64,000 nt of DNA, from contig SIJG01000007.1 of the NCBI GenBank assembly GCA_023374025.1, positions 2,918,636 to 2,982,635 of the forward strand, given 5' to 3'. Both the position numbers and the translations under genes were made by a program. Position 1 is the first letter of the stretch; every line of letters begins with the position of its first letter. Source of the DNA: Heterodera schachtii (Eukaryota > Nematoda > Chromadorea > Rhabditida > Heteroderidae). The notes beneath the pieces are model-generated. The model saw nothing but the letters and a program-made list of their open reading frames with translations, was not told the DNA's origin and searched no databases. Positions 35,850-48,900 of the stretch are shown piece by piece.

Positions 35850-37120
35850 CATTTTTGTGTCGTTCAATTAGCAAGCACACTTTTCCCTTTTTCCAATTGA
35901 TTTGTGTGTCACAAAGGCCAAAAAAAAACTGTATTAACTTAAAATAGAGAAAACAATTAGGAAAAATAAAAGAGAGCAAAAAGAACACAAAAACAAAATA
36001 GTGTACTTGAATGGCAACAAGAGTACGTACTTGATTCAATGACAAAACGAAATTTTTATAATTTGGAAAATTAGCGTAAGTTTGAGTACCAAATTGAAAA
36101 TATTTTCGCCCTTGTTTCGCGATTTGTAACTTTTTCATGTAACTTCACAAATTCTTTAAGAAAATGCAATGAAAAATTTTTTTTTTGACTCGATCACATT
36201 TTTTGGCGACTTGTTTATAAATTTTCAAAAATTTTTCCAATAAATTTGTTTTTTTCTTGACCAAAATTTTTGAAATTCATTTTCTTTCTTGTGAAAATTC
36301 TGATTTTTTGAGACTTTACTTATTCACCCCTATATTTGAAACTTTTTTGCCCCTATTTCGCGATTTTGTTGCCCCTATTTTGGACTTTTTCGCCCCTAAA
36401 AATCCCATCCCTACTGATCAGATCAAAATTGGAATTTCCTATAGTCTCACATACTATAAAAAGGATAAATAAAGGCTGTTCAAGATTGATTACGTTTATC
36501 ACATGATATACAGGATAATAATGTTTTAAGTGCTTCTTGATTAATTTAAAAAAAACGTTGGAAATTACAAAAATAAAATATACTAACCACATAAATTAGG
36601 GATTGGATTGAAAAATCTTTCAAAATCAGAACATCGGCGGGACCAAAAAATCAAGCTTTGGGGTCAAAAAGCTGAACATTTTACGAAATTGCTTTAAATC
36701 AGTTACTCTTTTTACAATTTACCCAATTTTTTCTCGACGCATTTCCAAAAAACTTTTGGGGGACGGGGGGGGGGGGGTGGGTCCGGCGGTGCCGTTAGGC
36801 GCCGCCGGGAAAAATTTTTGAAGATTTGAGTGCAATTTATTAATAACTTTTGTCGAAAATTTTTTCAAAACTTCTGATTTTAGCCATTTTTAAGAAAATA
36901 CATAGATTTTTAGCCCGGCGGTGCCGATAGGCGAGGCGTCGCCGAATTTTTTTTTTTTTTACTTTTGGCTAATTTTCAACAGGCTTTAGTCCAAAAAATG
37001 AGTAAATTAGATCCAATCCTTCTTAAGTGATTGCTGTCATTGGTTTCTTTAGCTTTTATTCAAAATCCTTCTTTTTTTTCGTCCACAAATTCTTGGCCAA
37101 ATGGTGCCAGCCCGCGGAAA
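35850..37120. other. Intergenic region with repeat fragments
   Basis: AT-rich sequence includes two GTCCGGCGGTGCCG-type patches (about 36780-36810 and 36915-36945) and a G run at 36767. The same GGCGCCGCCGGG motif occurs inside the hAT element at 58395. No gene was recognised. Confidence 0.45.
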
Positions 37121-37124
37121 TTGC

Positions 37125-40100
37125 CTAGAAAATCGGCAGCACACAAAAATAAGCTAAAATTTGAAATTAAAAGGAAACATAAGGAACTGATTAGCTAATT
37201 ACCCACAAAAACCAACGGCAAAACAAATGCCATGGGCACAAAAACTTTGGGGCCGTCCGCCGCATCGTCTAATTTGAAAAATCATAATAATAAATTGATG
37301 TACTGATTATGCTTAATTAGTATGAGGACATAATTACACGGGAAGTGATCAGAGTTGTCCAAATTAAAAAAAAAGTTTTAATTATGTATTATTTTTTCAT
37401 GGCCTATTGATCCTGGGAAAGTAGTTTAAAAGAAGGGACTGAAAATTCCCAAATTACCAGTCGCAGGAGTCATCGATTCTAAAAATAAAAATTTTTGGTT
37501 TGTATAAATTGTGACTAAAAGTGCCAAAAGAAGCAACAACAAATTTACATGAAATAACTGAAAATCACTTCTACTGTCAAGTTGACAGTGTCAACTTATT
37601 GCCGAGATTGAGTAATTTGCAGTTTTTGGCAAAATGAACGGTTTACCTCAGTTGGGCCCCAGCATGTTTTTGGACTATAACTTTTTTGGTTGTCAACCAA
37701 ATCCAATATTCTTGGTATCATTCGATAGCCTTAAAAGTCCTCTATTAATCTGCAAATTTTTGAAAAATTTCGTTGAGGTTCAAAAAAGTTATGGCCAGAA
37801 AACTTCAAAAAACTTGTTTTCAAAAAATTTTTGGCCATAACTTTTTTGAACCTTAACGAAATTTTTCGAAATTTTGCAGGCTAATATAGGACAAATGATG
37901 CTATCGAATGATACCCAACAATGTTGGATTTTATTTTACAAAAAAAAAAAAAAGAAGTTATAGTCCGGTGCCCAAACGTGCCGGGCGGGGCCCAACTGAT
38001 CGAGTCCGGAAAATTACACCTCCAGGCAATGGGAATGGCACATATTCGTTGAGTTTGCCAAATTTCACATCGCATGACCAATCGGTGGCTTTGGAATTAT
38101 TCACTATTTTTTCCATCACCCATTCCTTGGCTTCTTTTTTATTGTCATTATCGGCGCAACTCATAGTCAATTGGTGTTCATTGGTTGAAACTAAAATGAA
38201 AATTAATTAAACATTTATTTAATAATTTTGTCTCGTGACTGATGAGGGGCCAATTTCTAAAAAAAAAACCGAAGAAAATTGGCATGGACGACACTTTTTT
38301 TTATATTTATAAGTAAAAAACTCAAAAATATTTTTCAAAAAAACAAACAAAAACAAATGAATGCGTCAGCAGAAATGCCACTCACTGGGACAGTATTATT
38401 TGTTGGAATAGAGTACGGTATAACGTATAATGTCGATTCAATTTGGGGCTAAAAGGACAAGCGACCCACCAAGACAAAGGCCCCACGGACAAAGGATCCA
38501 CGGACAAGTGACCCACAAAGACAAAGGACCCACAGACAAAGGACTCACGGACAAGTGGGCTACCCGACATTTGAGGACTTGACATTTGAGGACCCGACTT
38601 TTGAGGACCCGACTTTTGAGGACCCGACATTTGAGGATTTGACATTTGAGGACCCGACATTTGCGGATATTCCCGACATTTGAGGACCCGACTTTTGAGG
38701 ACCCGACATTTGAGGATATACACAATTTCAAAAAAAAATGAATGAAAATTTTATTTATATCATTATAAAAAAGAGAAAAAGCCATTCCCGAGGGCCAGGG
38801 AAGCAAAATGCTGATAAGCCCTTATCAATCTTTGATTATTTTGGAAACTTTCATATTCAAAAAAATTTAAGATTAACTACTTCATTAAATAGTACTTGTG
38901 TTTTGGTAATTCATGAAGATCCCCTTTTTTCTATTAACATGTGGAATCATTGTTGGGACGACAAGTCAAAACAAGAATGAATTTATAATACTTTTTAATA
39001 TCAGAGTCATTAATTATTGTTCTGAAGAAAGGAGAGCGGATTGAATGAGTTTAACCAACTCAGGGGATAGTATTCGAGAAAGAAAAAAACATACAGAGAC
39101 AAGATTTGTTTATAGAACAAGGGCTACTTATAAAAAAATAAAAACCGCCCGACCCTAAAAATGTATATTTTCTTGAAAATATTTGCTCAAAATCTGTTAA
39201 CAAATCACATTGGAATAATTTCACGAAAATCAATGAATTATTAAAATTTTATTATATTTTTATTTTTTTTTAAAATTTCGATTTATGACAACTTCCAGTT
39301 TCCAGCAGGGCTTGATTTCCCTTTCACCTTTTTGGAGTGAAAGATTTTCACATTACTAATGAATGGCATTTTTTGTGGGGAAAGGCAAAAAAATTCATAT
39401 ATCTTTAAATAGATTTTAATTTACAAACTTTTTGTGTTAAATGCGATCCAAAATGATCAAAGATTGCCAGGGGCTTCCCAGCTGGTATAATTTATATGGT
39501 ATTCAATTGCTGTTTGTCTGAGCAAATTGAATATTAGGATGGCTTGTAAATCATTAAGAAAGAAAAAGGCTGTTAATCTCCAAAATTAAATTTGTAATCA
39601 TTATTTGTGCTGTCAAATATTTAAATTATTCGGTTGTCCTTAATGCTTTTTGACACATTGCACCCGTTGGCACTTGGGAATGGCTTTTTCTCTTTTTTAT
39701 AATGATATACATAAAATTTTCATTCATTTTTTTTTGAAATTGTGTATATCCTCAAATGTCGGGTCCTCAAAAGTCGGGTCCTCAAATGTCGGGAATATCC
39801 GCAAATGTCGGGTCCTCAAATGTCAAATCCTCAAATGTCGGGTCCTCAAAAGTCGGGTCCTCAAATGTCGGGTCCTCAAATGTCAAGTCCTTAAATGTCG
39901 CACCACGGACAAGTGACCCACAAAGACAAAGGACTTCTTGAAGAGTTTAATGAAATATGATAAGAAAATGTGGAAAAATTTTCAAAAATTTGCCTTTTTT
40001 TTTTATTACTCGATAAGCATTTGTAAGCTAATCGAGTAAAACGGCATGAGATTTGGATAAAACAAAAATGGCCTTTACCGGCAGTACAATTGACTTTGAA

Positions 40101-40336
40101 GCAATAGATGGACACCTCATTTGCGCATTCTTTGACTACGAGTGTTGTATTAACAACTCCGATTGATCCCTTGGCGCATTTCAATGCTATTCATTAAAAA
40201 CAAAAAAACAATTATTATTAATTTTAAAAAATTAAATTAACAAAATACCGCCGCCACAAAAATGGGGGAAAAATGCGAACGGAATGAACAAAATTGCGGC
40301 GGCAACCATTGGACGAGGAGCGGCGAAGAAAATCAT
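37125..40336 (-). CDS. Small secreted cysteine-rich protein with hydrophobic C-terminal tail (three-finger/ET-module-like)
   Basis: Six exons, all separated by phase-1 introns: 40249-40336, 40079-40186, 38020-38190, 37458-37478, 37203-37268, 37125-37153. They give exactly 160 residues. The N-terminus (MVAAAILFIPFAFF) is a signal peptide. The mature part has cysteines in LKCAKGS, KECANEV, YCFKVNC, MSCADND and DWSCDV. The C-terminus (VFVPMAFVLPLVFVAYFCV) is a single hydrophobic stretch ending the protein, as in GPI-anchor signals. The cysteine order resembles Ly6/three-finger or nematode ET-module proteins, but this is a resemblance only. The 5 introns keep one phase, typical of extracellular modules. 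The intron between exons 2 and 3 holds a fold-back element, and the one after exon 3 a MITE. Confidence 0.72.
37639..38008. mobile_element. MITE of the CGG...CAGTTGGGCCCC family in an intron
   Basis: The ends CGGTTTACCTCAGTTGGGCC and the inverted copy near 37990-38008 match the family. The flanks share only an imperfect match (ATTTT-containing), so the target duplication has decayed. The element sits immediately downstream of a splice donor of the cysteine-rich gene. Confidence 0.7.
38450..38565. repeat. Tandem CACGGACAAGTGACCCACAAAGACAAAGGA repeats
   Basis: About four degenerate copies of a 30-bp unit precede the fold-back element. The array resumes with one more copy at 39902-39935 on its other side, so the element split a pre-existing array. 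Confidence 0.7.
38566..39901. mobile_element. Fold-back element with about 230-bp inverted arms of GACATTTGAGGACC repeats
   Basis: The arms 38566-38795 and 39673-39901 are inverted copies. Their outer part is an array of a 15-bp unit (CCGACATTTGAGGAC). GGACAAGTG occurs directly on both outer flanks, compatible with a 9-bp duplication of a Mutator-like element, though the flank is itself repetitive. The 870-bp centre has one plus-strand frame (to 38980) ending in DPLFSINMWNHC, which may be a Mutator-like transposase remnant. Confidence 0.6.
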
Positions 40337-40339
40337 TTT

Positions 40340-41080
40340 GAGCAATAAATATTATTTGCCAAAAAAATAATAATAATGTCTAGTAATTTAAAAAATTAAT
40401 GAATTTTACTATTTTATGTAATAATTAATAAAAATGAATTCGTTTATCCAAATTACCCTTTTAATGAATATTGGAAAATGAAAAATGTGAATGATTGGAG
40501 CGAATTTGCGAGCTGTGATTCATTGGGAAAGTGATGATGATCAGATCAGCAGGGCTCGGAATAATAATTTATGTTTTTTAATAATATTTTATGCGTAATT
40601 TATCAGAAAATTAATTATTTTTATAACATTCATTTATTTAAAAAAAAGAATAATTTTAAGTTAAATTTAAATTTAAACTCTTTTTTGAGAATTCCTCAAG
40701 AAAAATTTCAAAAAATCCCTTTAAAATTTATTTAAAAACATTTCGCTAAAATAATTATTTTTCAAAATGCATGGCAGTTTCACTGGGAATATTCCGGTCT
40801 AACTGATAGGGCGCGAATTTTAAGATAATTTTCATAGTTTTAACTTTTGGATGATAATTTTAGGTGCTAAAAACAGCCCAAATAGTTAGTTTTTAGGTTC
40901 GAAAAAACCCGCAACACATCTTTCATTTCGGAAAGTTCCATTAAAATGCAATAAAATCGGAAAAATACACCCCTAAAATTTTCTCAAAAATTGATCTCCA
41001 TAATTTCATTTTTTTCTTGATAAAAAATTTTAGTTTTCAAAATTTTCCTTATTCAAAAAACATTGGTGTCATGGCAACTC
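40340..41080. other. Upstream region of the cysteine-rich gene
   Basis: AT-rich, with a dispersed-repeat copy at about 40920-41060. No further gene was recognised. Confidence 0.4.
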
Positions 41081-41093
41081 GTACAATTGGCAA

Positions 41094-41367
41094 CTCGTAC
41101 AAAAAAAATTTCTAAGAATTTTCAATTAAAACTTAGAATTTTTAAATTAAAAAAATCTAAATGAATTTTTTAGCTTAGAAAAACTTTTAAAAAATTTTTT
41201 AAGTTTCCTACTAAAATTTCAGCTGATTTTTTTTTTAATTTCTTAAATTTTTTGAAAATTTAAGTGTTTTAAAAAGTTTTTCTAGGCTAAAAAATCCATT
41301 TAGATTTTTAATCTAAAAATTCTAAGTTTTAATTGAAAATTCTTAGAAATTTTTTTTGTACGAGTCT
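41094..41367. repeat. AT-rich palindrome (MITE-like) with CTCGTACAAAAAAAATTTC ends
   Basis: The left arm from 41094 is the reverse complement of the right arm ending at 41367 for about 90 bp. The right flank carries CTGACGTAGACCG, the terminus of the CGG-family MITE, so it may have inserted into an older element. Confidence 0.65.
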
Positions 41368-41532
41368 GACGTAGACCGGTATTGTTCGCAGAAAATGCTT
41401 TTTTTTGGGCTTGTCTCTCCATAACTAAGCCAAAAAAAAGTGTAAAAACGTAAAAATCATTGTCTCTAATTAGTAATTATCATTAGTATTTTAATAACTC
41501 AAAATTAACTAATGCAAAAAGCTGCAACAAAC

Positions 41533-41718
41533 CTTCAGCATATAATCGCAATGAATATTCATATAAAATGTCCAAATAGTACGATATTTTTGGCATAATT
41601 CTTCAAATTCTTCCCCAATTTGTTCACAATGCCAATAATTTCCAATCATCATAAAAAATTTGATAAAATTTGTTGTTGCTTGTCCTTTCACAAATTCAGA
41701 AAATAATGCATCATTATT
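41533..41718 (-). pseudogene. Orphan nematode gene family, copy C, frameshifted fragment
   Basis: The exon begins after TTTTTAG and encodes SEFVKGQATTNF and HCEQIGEEFEELCQKYR like copies A and B. It then shifts frame at TATCGTACTATTTGG; the continuing family sequence (YYLDILYEY, LRLYAEG) is in the next frame. It ends at a GTTTGT donor as in copy A. No partner exons were found nearby, so this is a decayed fragment or carries a sequencing error. Confidence 0.6.
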
Positions 41719-41719
41719 C

Positions 41720-42970
41720 TAAAAAACTCAAATTAATAGCAAAGAAAAACCCAATCTGATGATGATCAATAGTGTTCATTAGAGTTGGGAATTTCATGTA
41801 AATACATATTTTACCTAAAACATTATTCTAAGTTTAATTCGGTCAATTCGGAGTGTTTGTGCGGTAAATATTACAGGAACAAAATATGTCTTACAGTAAC
41901 CAAAAACTTTAGTGTTCATTAGCGCTAGGAAGTTCATGTAAATATTGTATTTCTTCTTGAATTCCTATTTTACCTAAAACATTAATCCATGCCTAATTAG
42001 TTATTTAGGAACACCGGTGCGGTAAATATTACAGGAATACAGTATGTTTTACAGTAACAAATTTTTAAATTAGAACTCAAAACACAAAAAAAAAAATTCC
42101 ATCGATTTTCCATGGCAATCATTTCCTCCAACTTCGTCATGGCACAAGACACACATCAACTTGGCCACAAAAATTTATTGTTTTACTCGCTTCGCCCTAA
42201 AGGCTGAATCTGCCCCAATTCCCATGGGCATTTTCCGTCTTCGGCATTTCTTAAATATGAGCAAAACAAAACAAAAAAAGCCCCCCCCCCCCCATATATC
42301 CGCTTCATTTTCACAATTTCTCTAGTTTAAAATGCCATTATCCCATTTTTAATGGCATTTAAAGTAAATTTTTCGCAACATTTTCGGCAAATAAATCAAT
42401 AAATATTGTTTAAGACGACAAAAAATTTATCTATCAGCCCGCTTTTATTAAATTGACCTGTCTAAGTTGTGAAAACCGAAAAAATTTCAAAAAAAAATTA
42501 CTACAAATGAAATTTCTTCAAGTAAATTGCCAACAAAAAATTTTAGAGGAAGTAAAATAAATTAAAAATAATAATTTCAACAATAGAAAATCAATCTATA
42601 GTTGGTCGGGCGGGATCAATGCTAGTAGATTTATTACCGGGATTTATCCCGGCGTAGGGATTTTCTTTTGGGATTTTCCTGCATTTCCCCGGTTTTGATG
42701 TTGATTTACTGGCGTCTCGAACCCGGGGTCCGTTCCCGGGGTTTCCAAAATTTCCGGTCTCGACCAATTCTCTATTTTTAGAAAACAAAATGGCTCGAGA
42801 ATCCCATGGTTGCATTATATTCAAACAAATTTTAGCATATAAAATATTTAAAATTTCACAATTGGCACCAAAATTCGTACATTTTTTAGGCAGTTTTATC
42901 CCGAAGCATTTTGTTTACCTTTTCAAAACCATTACATTTATTTTCATTATTTTAAAATATTTTTTTAATT
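41720..42970. other. Intergenic region
   Basis: AT-rich DNA with a C run at 42281-42293 and two similar CATGTAAATA...TTTTACCTAAAACATTA stretches (41795 and 41935). A GC-richer patch at 42600-42780 has no clear splice structure. No gene is supported. Confidence 0.4.
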
Positions 42971-42975
42971 AAAAG

Positions 42976-43044
42976 GAAAGTGTCTCCATTCCTCAACTTG
43001 AAGAGCACGACATAAACATCAACAAAGCCTTTCACACAATCATG
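42976..43044 (+). other. Possible exon ending ATCATG|GTAAGT
   Basis: A 69-nt open stretch lies between an AAAAG acceptor-like site and a strong GTAAGT donor and reads ESVSIPQLEEHDININ. It ends in phase 0, which would fit the phase-0 start of the exon at 45992, about 2.9 kb downstream. It may be an early exon of the CXC-deaminase gene. No homology supports it. Confidence 0.3.
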
Positions 43045-43049
43045 GTAAG

Positions 43050-45991
43050 TCAGGTTGGCCGAGATTTGCTAACTATACCGCAAAAATTCGAGACTTTTCT
43101 CGGGTCCAAGACCCGAGTCCGGGTTAAAATTTTCGCTTCCTAAAAAAATTTTTACAAAAAAAAAATTATAAGTGCTATAGAGGCCTAATTTCCTGAGACT
43201 CGAGGCTGAAAAAATCCTGAGAAATTTTCTTAAGCCCGTGACTCAAGGCTGGGATTTTTTATAAAAATTTTTCATGTATAAAATATGAAAAGCCATTATT
43301 TACTTACTAATAGTTATCCTCATTAGCCACCGGCGGATGATTTGGTGTGCTATTAACTCAGTAAATTGCATGTTTTGAAATTTTTCATTTTCCACAAATA
43401 AAATATTCTCTCCTCCACTCATTTAAAATGAAAAAAACAACAATTACCTATTTGTCTCTTAAACAAAAAATCGCAGACTAAATCCAATTTAAAATTCTAA
43501 ATGCTTAGTATTTTTGTAAAAAATTCCATGGATTTTTTAAAAAGGAATTTATTTATTCAAAATGAAATTAAAATCATTTTCAAAAAATTAAAAAACCAAA
43601 ATATTAAATAAATAAATCACAACAATTCGATAATAGTTTTTTTAGATTTTTAAAGCATAATTTTGTTTTAATTTGTGAATAATAAATATTAAACAAAAAA
43701 TAAAATGAACAAAAATAAATAATTTACAAAATTCTTTTTAAAAAATCCGTGAACTTTTTCCGCACTCTGTATTTTTATATTGTTAACACTTGAAAAAATT
43801 TTTTTTAAATTATTAGCACAAATGGCCATATTTAAAAATTTTCAGCAAAATTTCGCACAAAATCCCCGCCCCACCAATAATAGGCACCATTCATTTAAAT
43901 GAAAAAAAAAAATTGTTTGTCTCATGAACATAAAAATCCTCGGACAAAATCAATTTAAATTCAAAAATCAATTGAAATGAAAAATGCTTCATCATTTTTG
44001 TTCCGTTCACCTTTTCGTCTATTTATTTTGCAAATTGATTTAGAATTATTTAAATTATTTAAATTAAATCTTTTCATATTTGGCACAAATGGTCATAAAA
44101 TTAAAAATTTGCAGAAAAATTTCACCCAAATCCCTCCGGGCTAATTCTCGGCACTATTTTTCGGCACCATTCATTCATTCATTCGTTACTATGTTTTGTG
44201 AATTTGTTGTTTTGCTTCTTCCCCCCCCCCCCCCCCCTTTGCCCCCAGTGAGTCTTTTGCAATTTTCAATTGCCCTCCCGCGCCGCCCTGCTGCTTTTTG
44301 TCTCTTTTGGCATTGCCATCAGAGAAGAGAAGCTTAAGGCACTGTGTGTGCCGTGGCACCATTGAATTGTCTGAATTGTCGCCCTCTCCATGTGTTTGTG
44401 GTCGGGGAATTGCTAATGCTTCATGCCGAGGCGCTGGGTGGGGGACGGCACTTTATAATTGGTTGCCTGGTGAGGGACCGGCGCGGCGCGGCGCGCCGGA
44501 CATGGCACTACTACTAATGGATAACTGAAAAGAACAGAAAGAGAGAGAGTGAGAGAGAGTGGAAACAAAAAAGGGGAACAGGATGAGAGAAAAAGGCAAA
44601 ACTGAGAGAATGTGATGGGAAGAGAAAAAGGCAAAACAGAGAGAGAGTGATGGTAATTGAAAAAAGGAAATGAGATAGTGTGATGGAAAGATTAGTAAAG
44701 GAAAAGAAGAAAGAGCAAAGAATGAGGGAGAGATGGAAAAATAAGAGGGACGATAGAGAGAAATTGAGTGTCTGAGATTGTGAGTTAATCAGAGAGTGAG
44801 CGAGTGAAGGGTAGAGAAATCGAGACAGGAGAGAGAGAGCGAGAGAATGTGAGCGAGAGAGAGAGAGAGAGACGAAGTTGAGCTAAAAAAGGATTAGAGA
44901 GTGAGAGAGAGGAAGAAAAAGTAAGAACCATAGATAGAGAGGGAGGGAGATAAAGAGAGAGAGAGAGAGAGGAGCCAAACTGTGAAAGAACAGAGAGCGG
45001 AGAGGAGAGGAACATGGATGAGTAAAGTGAGACAGTTTCGGACGAGAGTCGTCCCCCCTTCCCCACTCTCGAGAATTGCCATTCTCATCGGATGACCTAT
45101 GCCATGCCAAGGTCACCACCACACCAAACATCATCATCATAACATAACAATCATTGTGCCTGCTGGGGTTGTCATTATGAATGTTGCAAAACATACAAAA
45201 TTTTTGCCGCGTAAATCTTTCGCTTAATTGGCTAAAAATGAATTTTTTGTATGTCATTTAAGCCGCCCATTAAAATTTGCTAATTACCCTCTTTTGTGCC
45301 ATTATTCCGTGCCCCAAAAGATAATCCCTCCTTAATATATGCATATTTATATGAATATTTCATCGCTTCACATTGGGCAAAAAGCCATCCATTTCTCTGT
45401 CATTTGCTAAAGTGTTCACATATTCTGTGCCATTGGCCATACTCAAAAGTTTTTAAGTATTCATGATTTCCCCTGCCAAAATGCCAGAAAATTGAAATTT
45501 TGCCACATTCGGTTGCAATTTTCTACCATTTTTGAATTTTTTAAAATTAAAAAATGCTAATCTTCGATAAATCTCCAGAAATTATGGCTTTTTGTAAATA
45601 GAATTTGTTGCAAACACAAAAATAGGGGTTAACTCGAGCGTCAACAGTTCGCATCACTCGAAAATCGAGAATTGATTCCGGAGACTCGAGACTAAGAACA
45701 AACCTTCAAAAATTCTTTTTGTTTGAATTAAAATTTTTCTTAAAAATGTTTCTTTTATATGAAAAAAGCAAAAATGTGAAAATTTCGCTTTTTAATCGTT
45801 TTTTCGCAAAAAAAAAAAAAAAGATTAGCCAATTTTGAAAAATTCATGTCCATTTTTTTGGAATTTTATTCATATTTCGAGATTTTATATTCATATTTAT
45901 TTTGAACCCTATTAATTACATAATTTTTTTTTTTTTTTTTGTAAAACCCTAAAATTGTTGCCCCAAGCCTTATTTATTCAATTTTTCACAG
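43050..45991. other. Region without a supported gene, upstream of the CXC-deaminase gene
   Basis: AT-rich to 44070, then a GC-richer 44270-44525 segment with GGCGCGGCGCGGCGCGCC, which may be promoter or 5' UTR. Open frames across it are proline- or serine-rich and unconvincing. A GA-repeat tract follows. Confidence 0.4.
44525..45010. repeat. GAGAGA-rich polypurine tract
   Basis: About 480 bp of degenerate AGAGAG sequence on the plus strand, the purine counterpart of the 19.6-21.9 kb tract. The S/L-rich minus-strand frames are artefacts. Confidence 0.85.
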
Positions 45992-48900
45992 TTAAAGTGG
46001 GAAAAACGGCGTAACTCCGGCACTGCTGCAACTGCTGCTGTTGGTCCACAACAACAGAACAACGATAACAGCTCGGACACTGAACGGTCAAGTTGCCGTG
46101 CCGTTGTCGAATTTGGCGGTTGCTCACCACAAAAAGGTCCGGCAACAACAAGTACAACAACAACAACAGCAGCAGCACAACAACAACAACAACCAAACCA
46201 ACAACAGACCATCGAAAGGTGGACAAATAATTATTTGAAATTAATTTTATGGATTTTATTTATTTTTTTAATTTAATTTACTTTACTTTATTTTTTATTC
46301 GTTTTTGAGGGTTCCGAAAAGGGTGGCACTACATTTCCCCACCGCCATTCCCCGTACCCCGCGCATAGTTTCCCGCCGGAGAAATTTTAAATTTTTTTAA
46401 TAATTTAGAAATACTTGAAGAAAAAAATTTTTGAAAAATTTTTCAGCGATTTAAAATTGTTTTTGAAAAATCTTAATAATTCACCATAAAATTTTTGAAA
46501 AATCTTTTTTTCTTGTAATTTTCTTTTAAAAAACTCAGATTTTTTTTTTTCTTAAAAATCTCGCAGGAATTGTGCTCTTGTCCAAATCGGTTAATCTCGG
46601 CAACCCGTCAAAACAACCTCGGAATCGAGCTCCCGTGAAATATCTTGTCCTAAAATTTCTGTTTTTTTTTTGTTTAGGAAATTTTTTTAAATCTTTTTTT
46701 CGACTCCTGCCAAAGGAATTTATCCCCAACATTTAAAAAAAAAATTTCCAGCTGTCTCCGATAATTTTTTTCAGGGAATTTCGTTTTCATCCCCGATCCC
46801 CATCTAGTCAGGGAGAAATCTTATTTCAAAGCATGATTTCAATAAATTAAATTTTTTTTCAGCTACAATTCATATTGGCAAAACGCGTCGACCCCGCAAC
46901 CGGCGCATCATTACTACACTGGCGGGACCGGATCACTTGTTTACTCAACAATCAGTGGTGACGCACATTCCATTTGCAGGTGATCGTTGATCACTTGGAT
47001 CTGCAAATAAATTTATATTTTATGTGTCCCGTTACATTTTTAATTTTAAGTGATTAATACTAGAATATCGGCCTGGGTCTCTGGGTCCAGCAGGCCTGGG
47101 GTTTTTTCTGAACCCAGGCCAAGACTTGTGGGCCTTCTGGCTTTTTTCCTGCTGGATTTTTTTTTTCCAGAAAGACGAGGCCAAAGGCCAAGCACTAAAC
47201 CTAGTCTTGGCCCTATGTCCAGCCAGGCCTAGTCCCCAAAAAACTCGTTTTTCCTGAGCCTGGGTTTTTCCCAGAAAATCCATGCCCATGTCATGCATTA
47301 AGCTATACCCAGGCCAGCCCAGGTTTTTAATCAATTGCCGAGATATCGGCACATGTCTTGTTAATCTTGACTGATCACCGGATTTCAGTAGTAACGCGGA
47401 CGTATCCGCCCGTCTCTCCACCCGTACCCATCAGTTATCCTCTTCACTAATCCTTGTGCCAACTCCGCCGGCCACTCATTATCAGCATCATCATCATTAT
47501 CCCAATCATCATCATCATCAGCAGCAGATCACCGTTGATCCGTCCTACAATAACAACATTGTGCCAATGTCTTCACCGTCCGGCACGGGTGCCATTGGTG
47601 GTGGTGGCGGTGGTCACATTGGCATCTATCATCAAGCAAATTCGAGTAAAATAAGCAATTTTCAATTTGTGACAGGTGTCCATTTAGGAAATTTAAATTT
47701 GCTTCGTTTTTCAAAATTCTAGAGTTTTAAAATAAAATTTTGAAATATTTTTTAATGCAAAAGAATTTGAAAAATTTTTGTTAGTGTTCATTTGTTCTTA
47801 ATTTTCTAGATTTCTTCCAACACAAAAAATCGTTTAAATTTTTAATTAATTCTAATCTTTCAAAAAAAAAATTTCTTTAAATTTTTGGCGCCTTAATTGA
47901 AATGGTGCTTTACATTTTAGCTCATTACGCTTTTCAAATTAGCTTACTAATTTTGTTTGCTATAAAATTAATGGGTCCACTGCGTTTCGGCGCTCGCGTT
48001 TCGGCGCTCGCGTTTCGGCGCTCCCGTTTCGGCGCTCGCGTTTCGGCGCTCGCGTTTCGGCGCTCCCGTTTCGGCGCCAGCATGTTTTTGGCTATAACTT
48101 TTTTCTTTGTAAACCAAATCCAACATTGTTGGTGTCGTTCGAAAGCTTAATCTATTTAGAAGCTTTTTCTAAGCTATTGCTTTGCGATTAGACAATTATC
48201 AAAACAGTTATGCATGAAAATTGCGAAAAGTCGAAATTTTAGAAGTTTTTTCTTAATAAAATTTTTTACAGGCTTGAAAAACTTTTCGTTTTTGATAAGG
48301 CTAATAGAGCATGTTAAGAGCTTTCGAATGATACCAAGATTGTTGGATTTGGATGCCAAAGAAAAAAGCTTAAATGGAAAAACGAGCTGGCGCCGAAACG
48401 GGAGCGCCGAAACGCGTGGGTCCCAAAATTAATACCCTTAATAATAAAAATTAATTAATCAATTATACATATCGCACAAAAGCAGTTAAAAATAATTAAT
48501 TTGCAGCTGCAGCGGCGGCAAATGTCAGTGCGGCAATCCCGGCAATGCCATTCTGTTGTGAATGCCATGCAACGGTAGGTGTAGTAGTAGCCCCATTAAA
48601 ATTTAAATTAAAAATTTTTGAAAAAATTTCCAGCAAAATCGTTGCAGCAACGACAGTTGTCCCTGTTTTGCGACACGGCGCATGTGCGACGAGCACTGCG
48701 AATCGGCCAGGTGTTTTTTTGCGAAGGCAAAATTCATATGCAACAAATTTTTGAATTCCGCTAAAAAAAGACGCATTTTTTTTGTAAAATTTTCAAAAAA
48801 TAATTTGAAAATTAAATTAAATTAGAGCTAATTTGCATAAAATTTATGAATTATATATTTAAATTCACCAAATTTTTCAACTAAAACCATTTTAAAAAGT

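Noticed and set aside
44413..45257. Serine/leucine-rich minus-strand frames
   Set aside because: They come from the GA repeat, with no conserved motif or splice structure.
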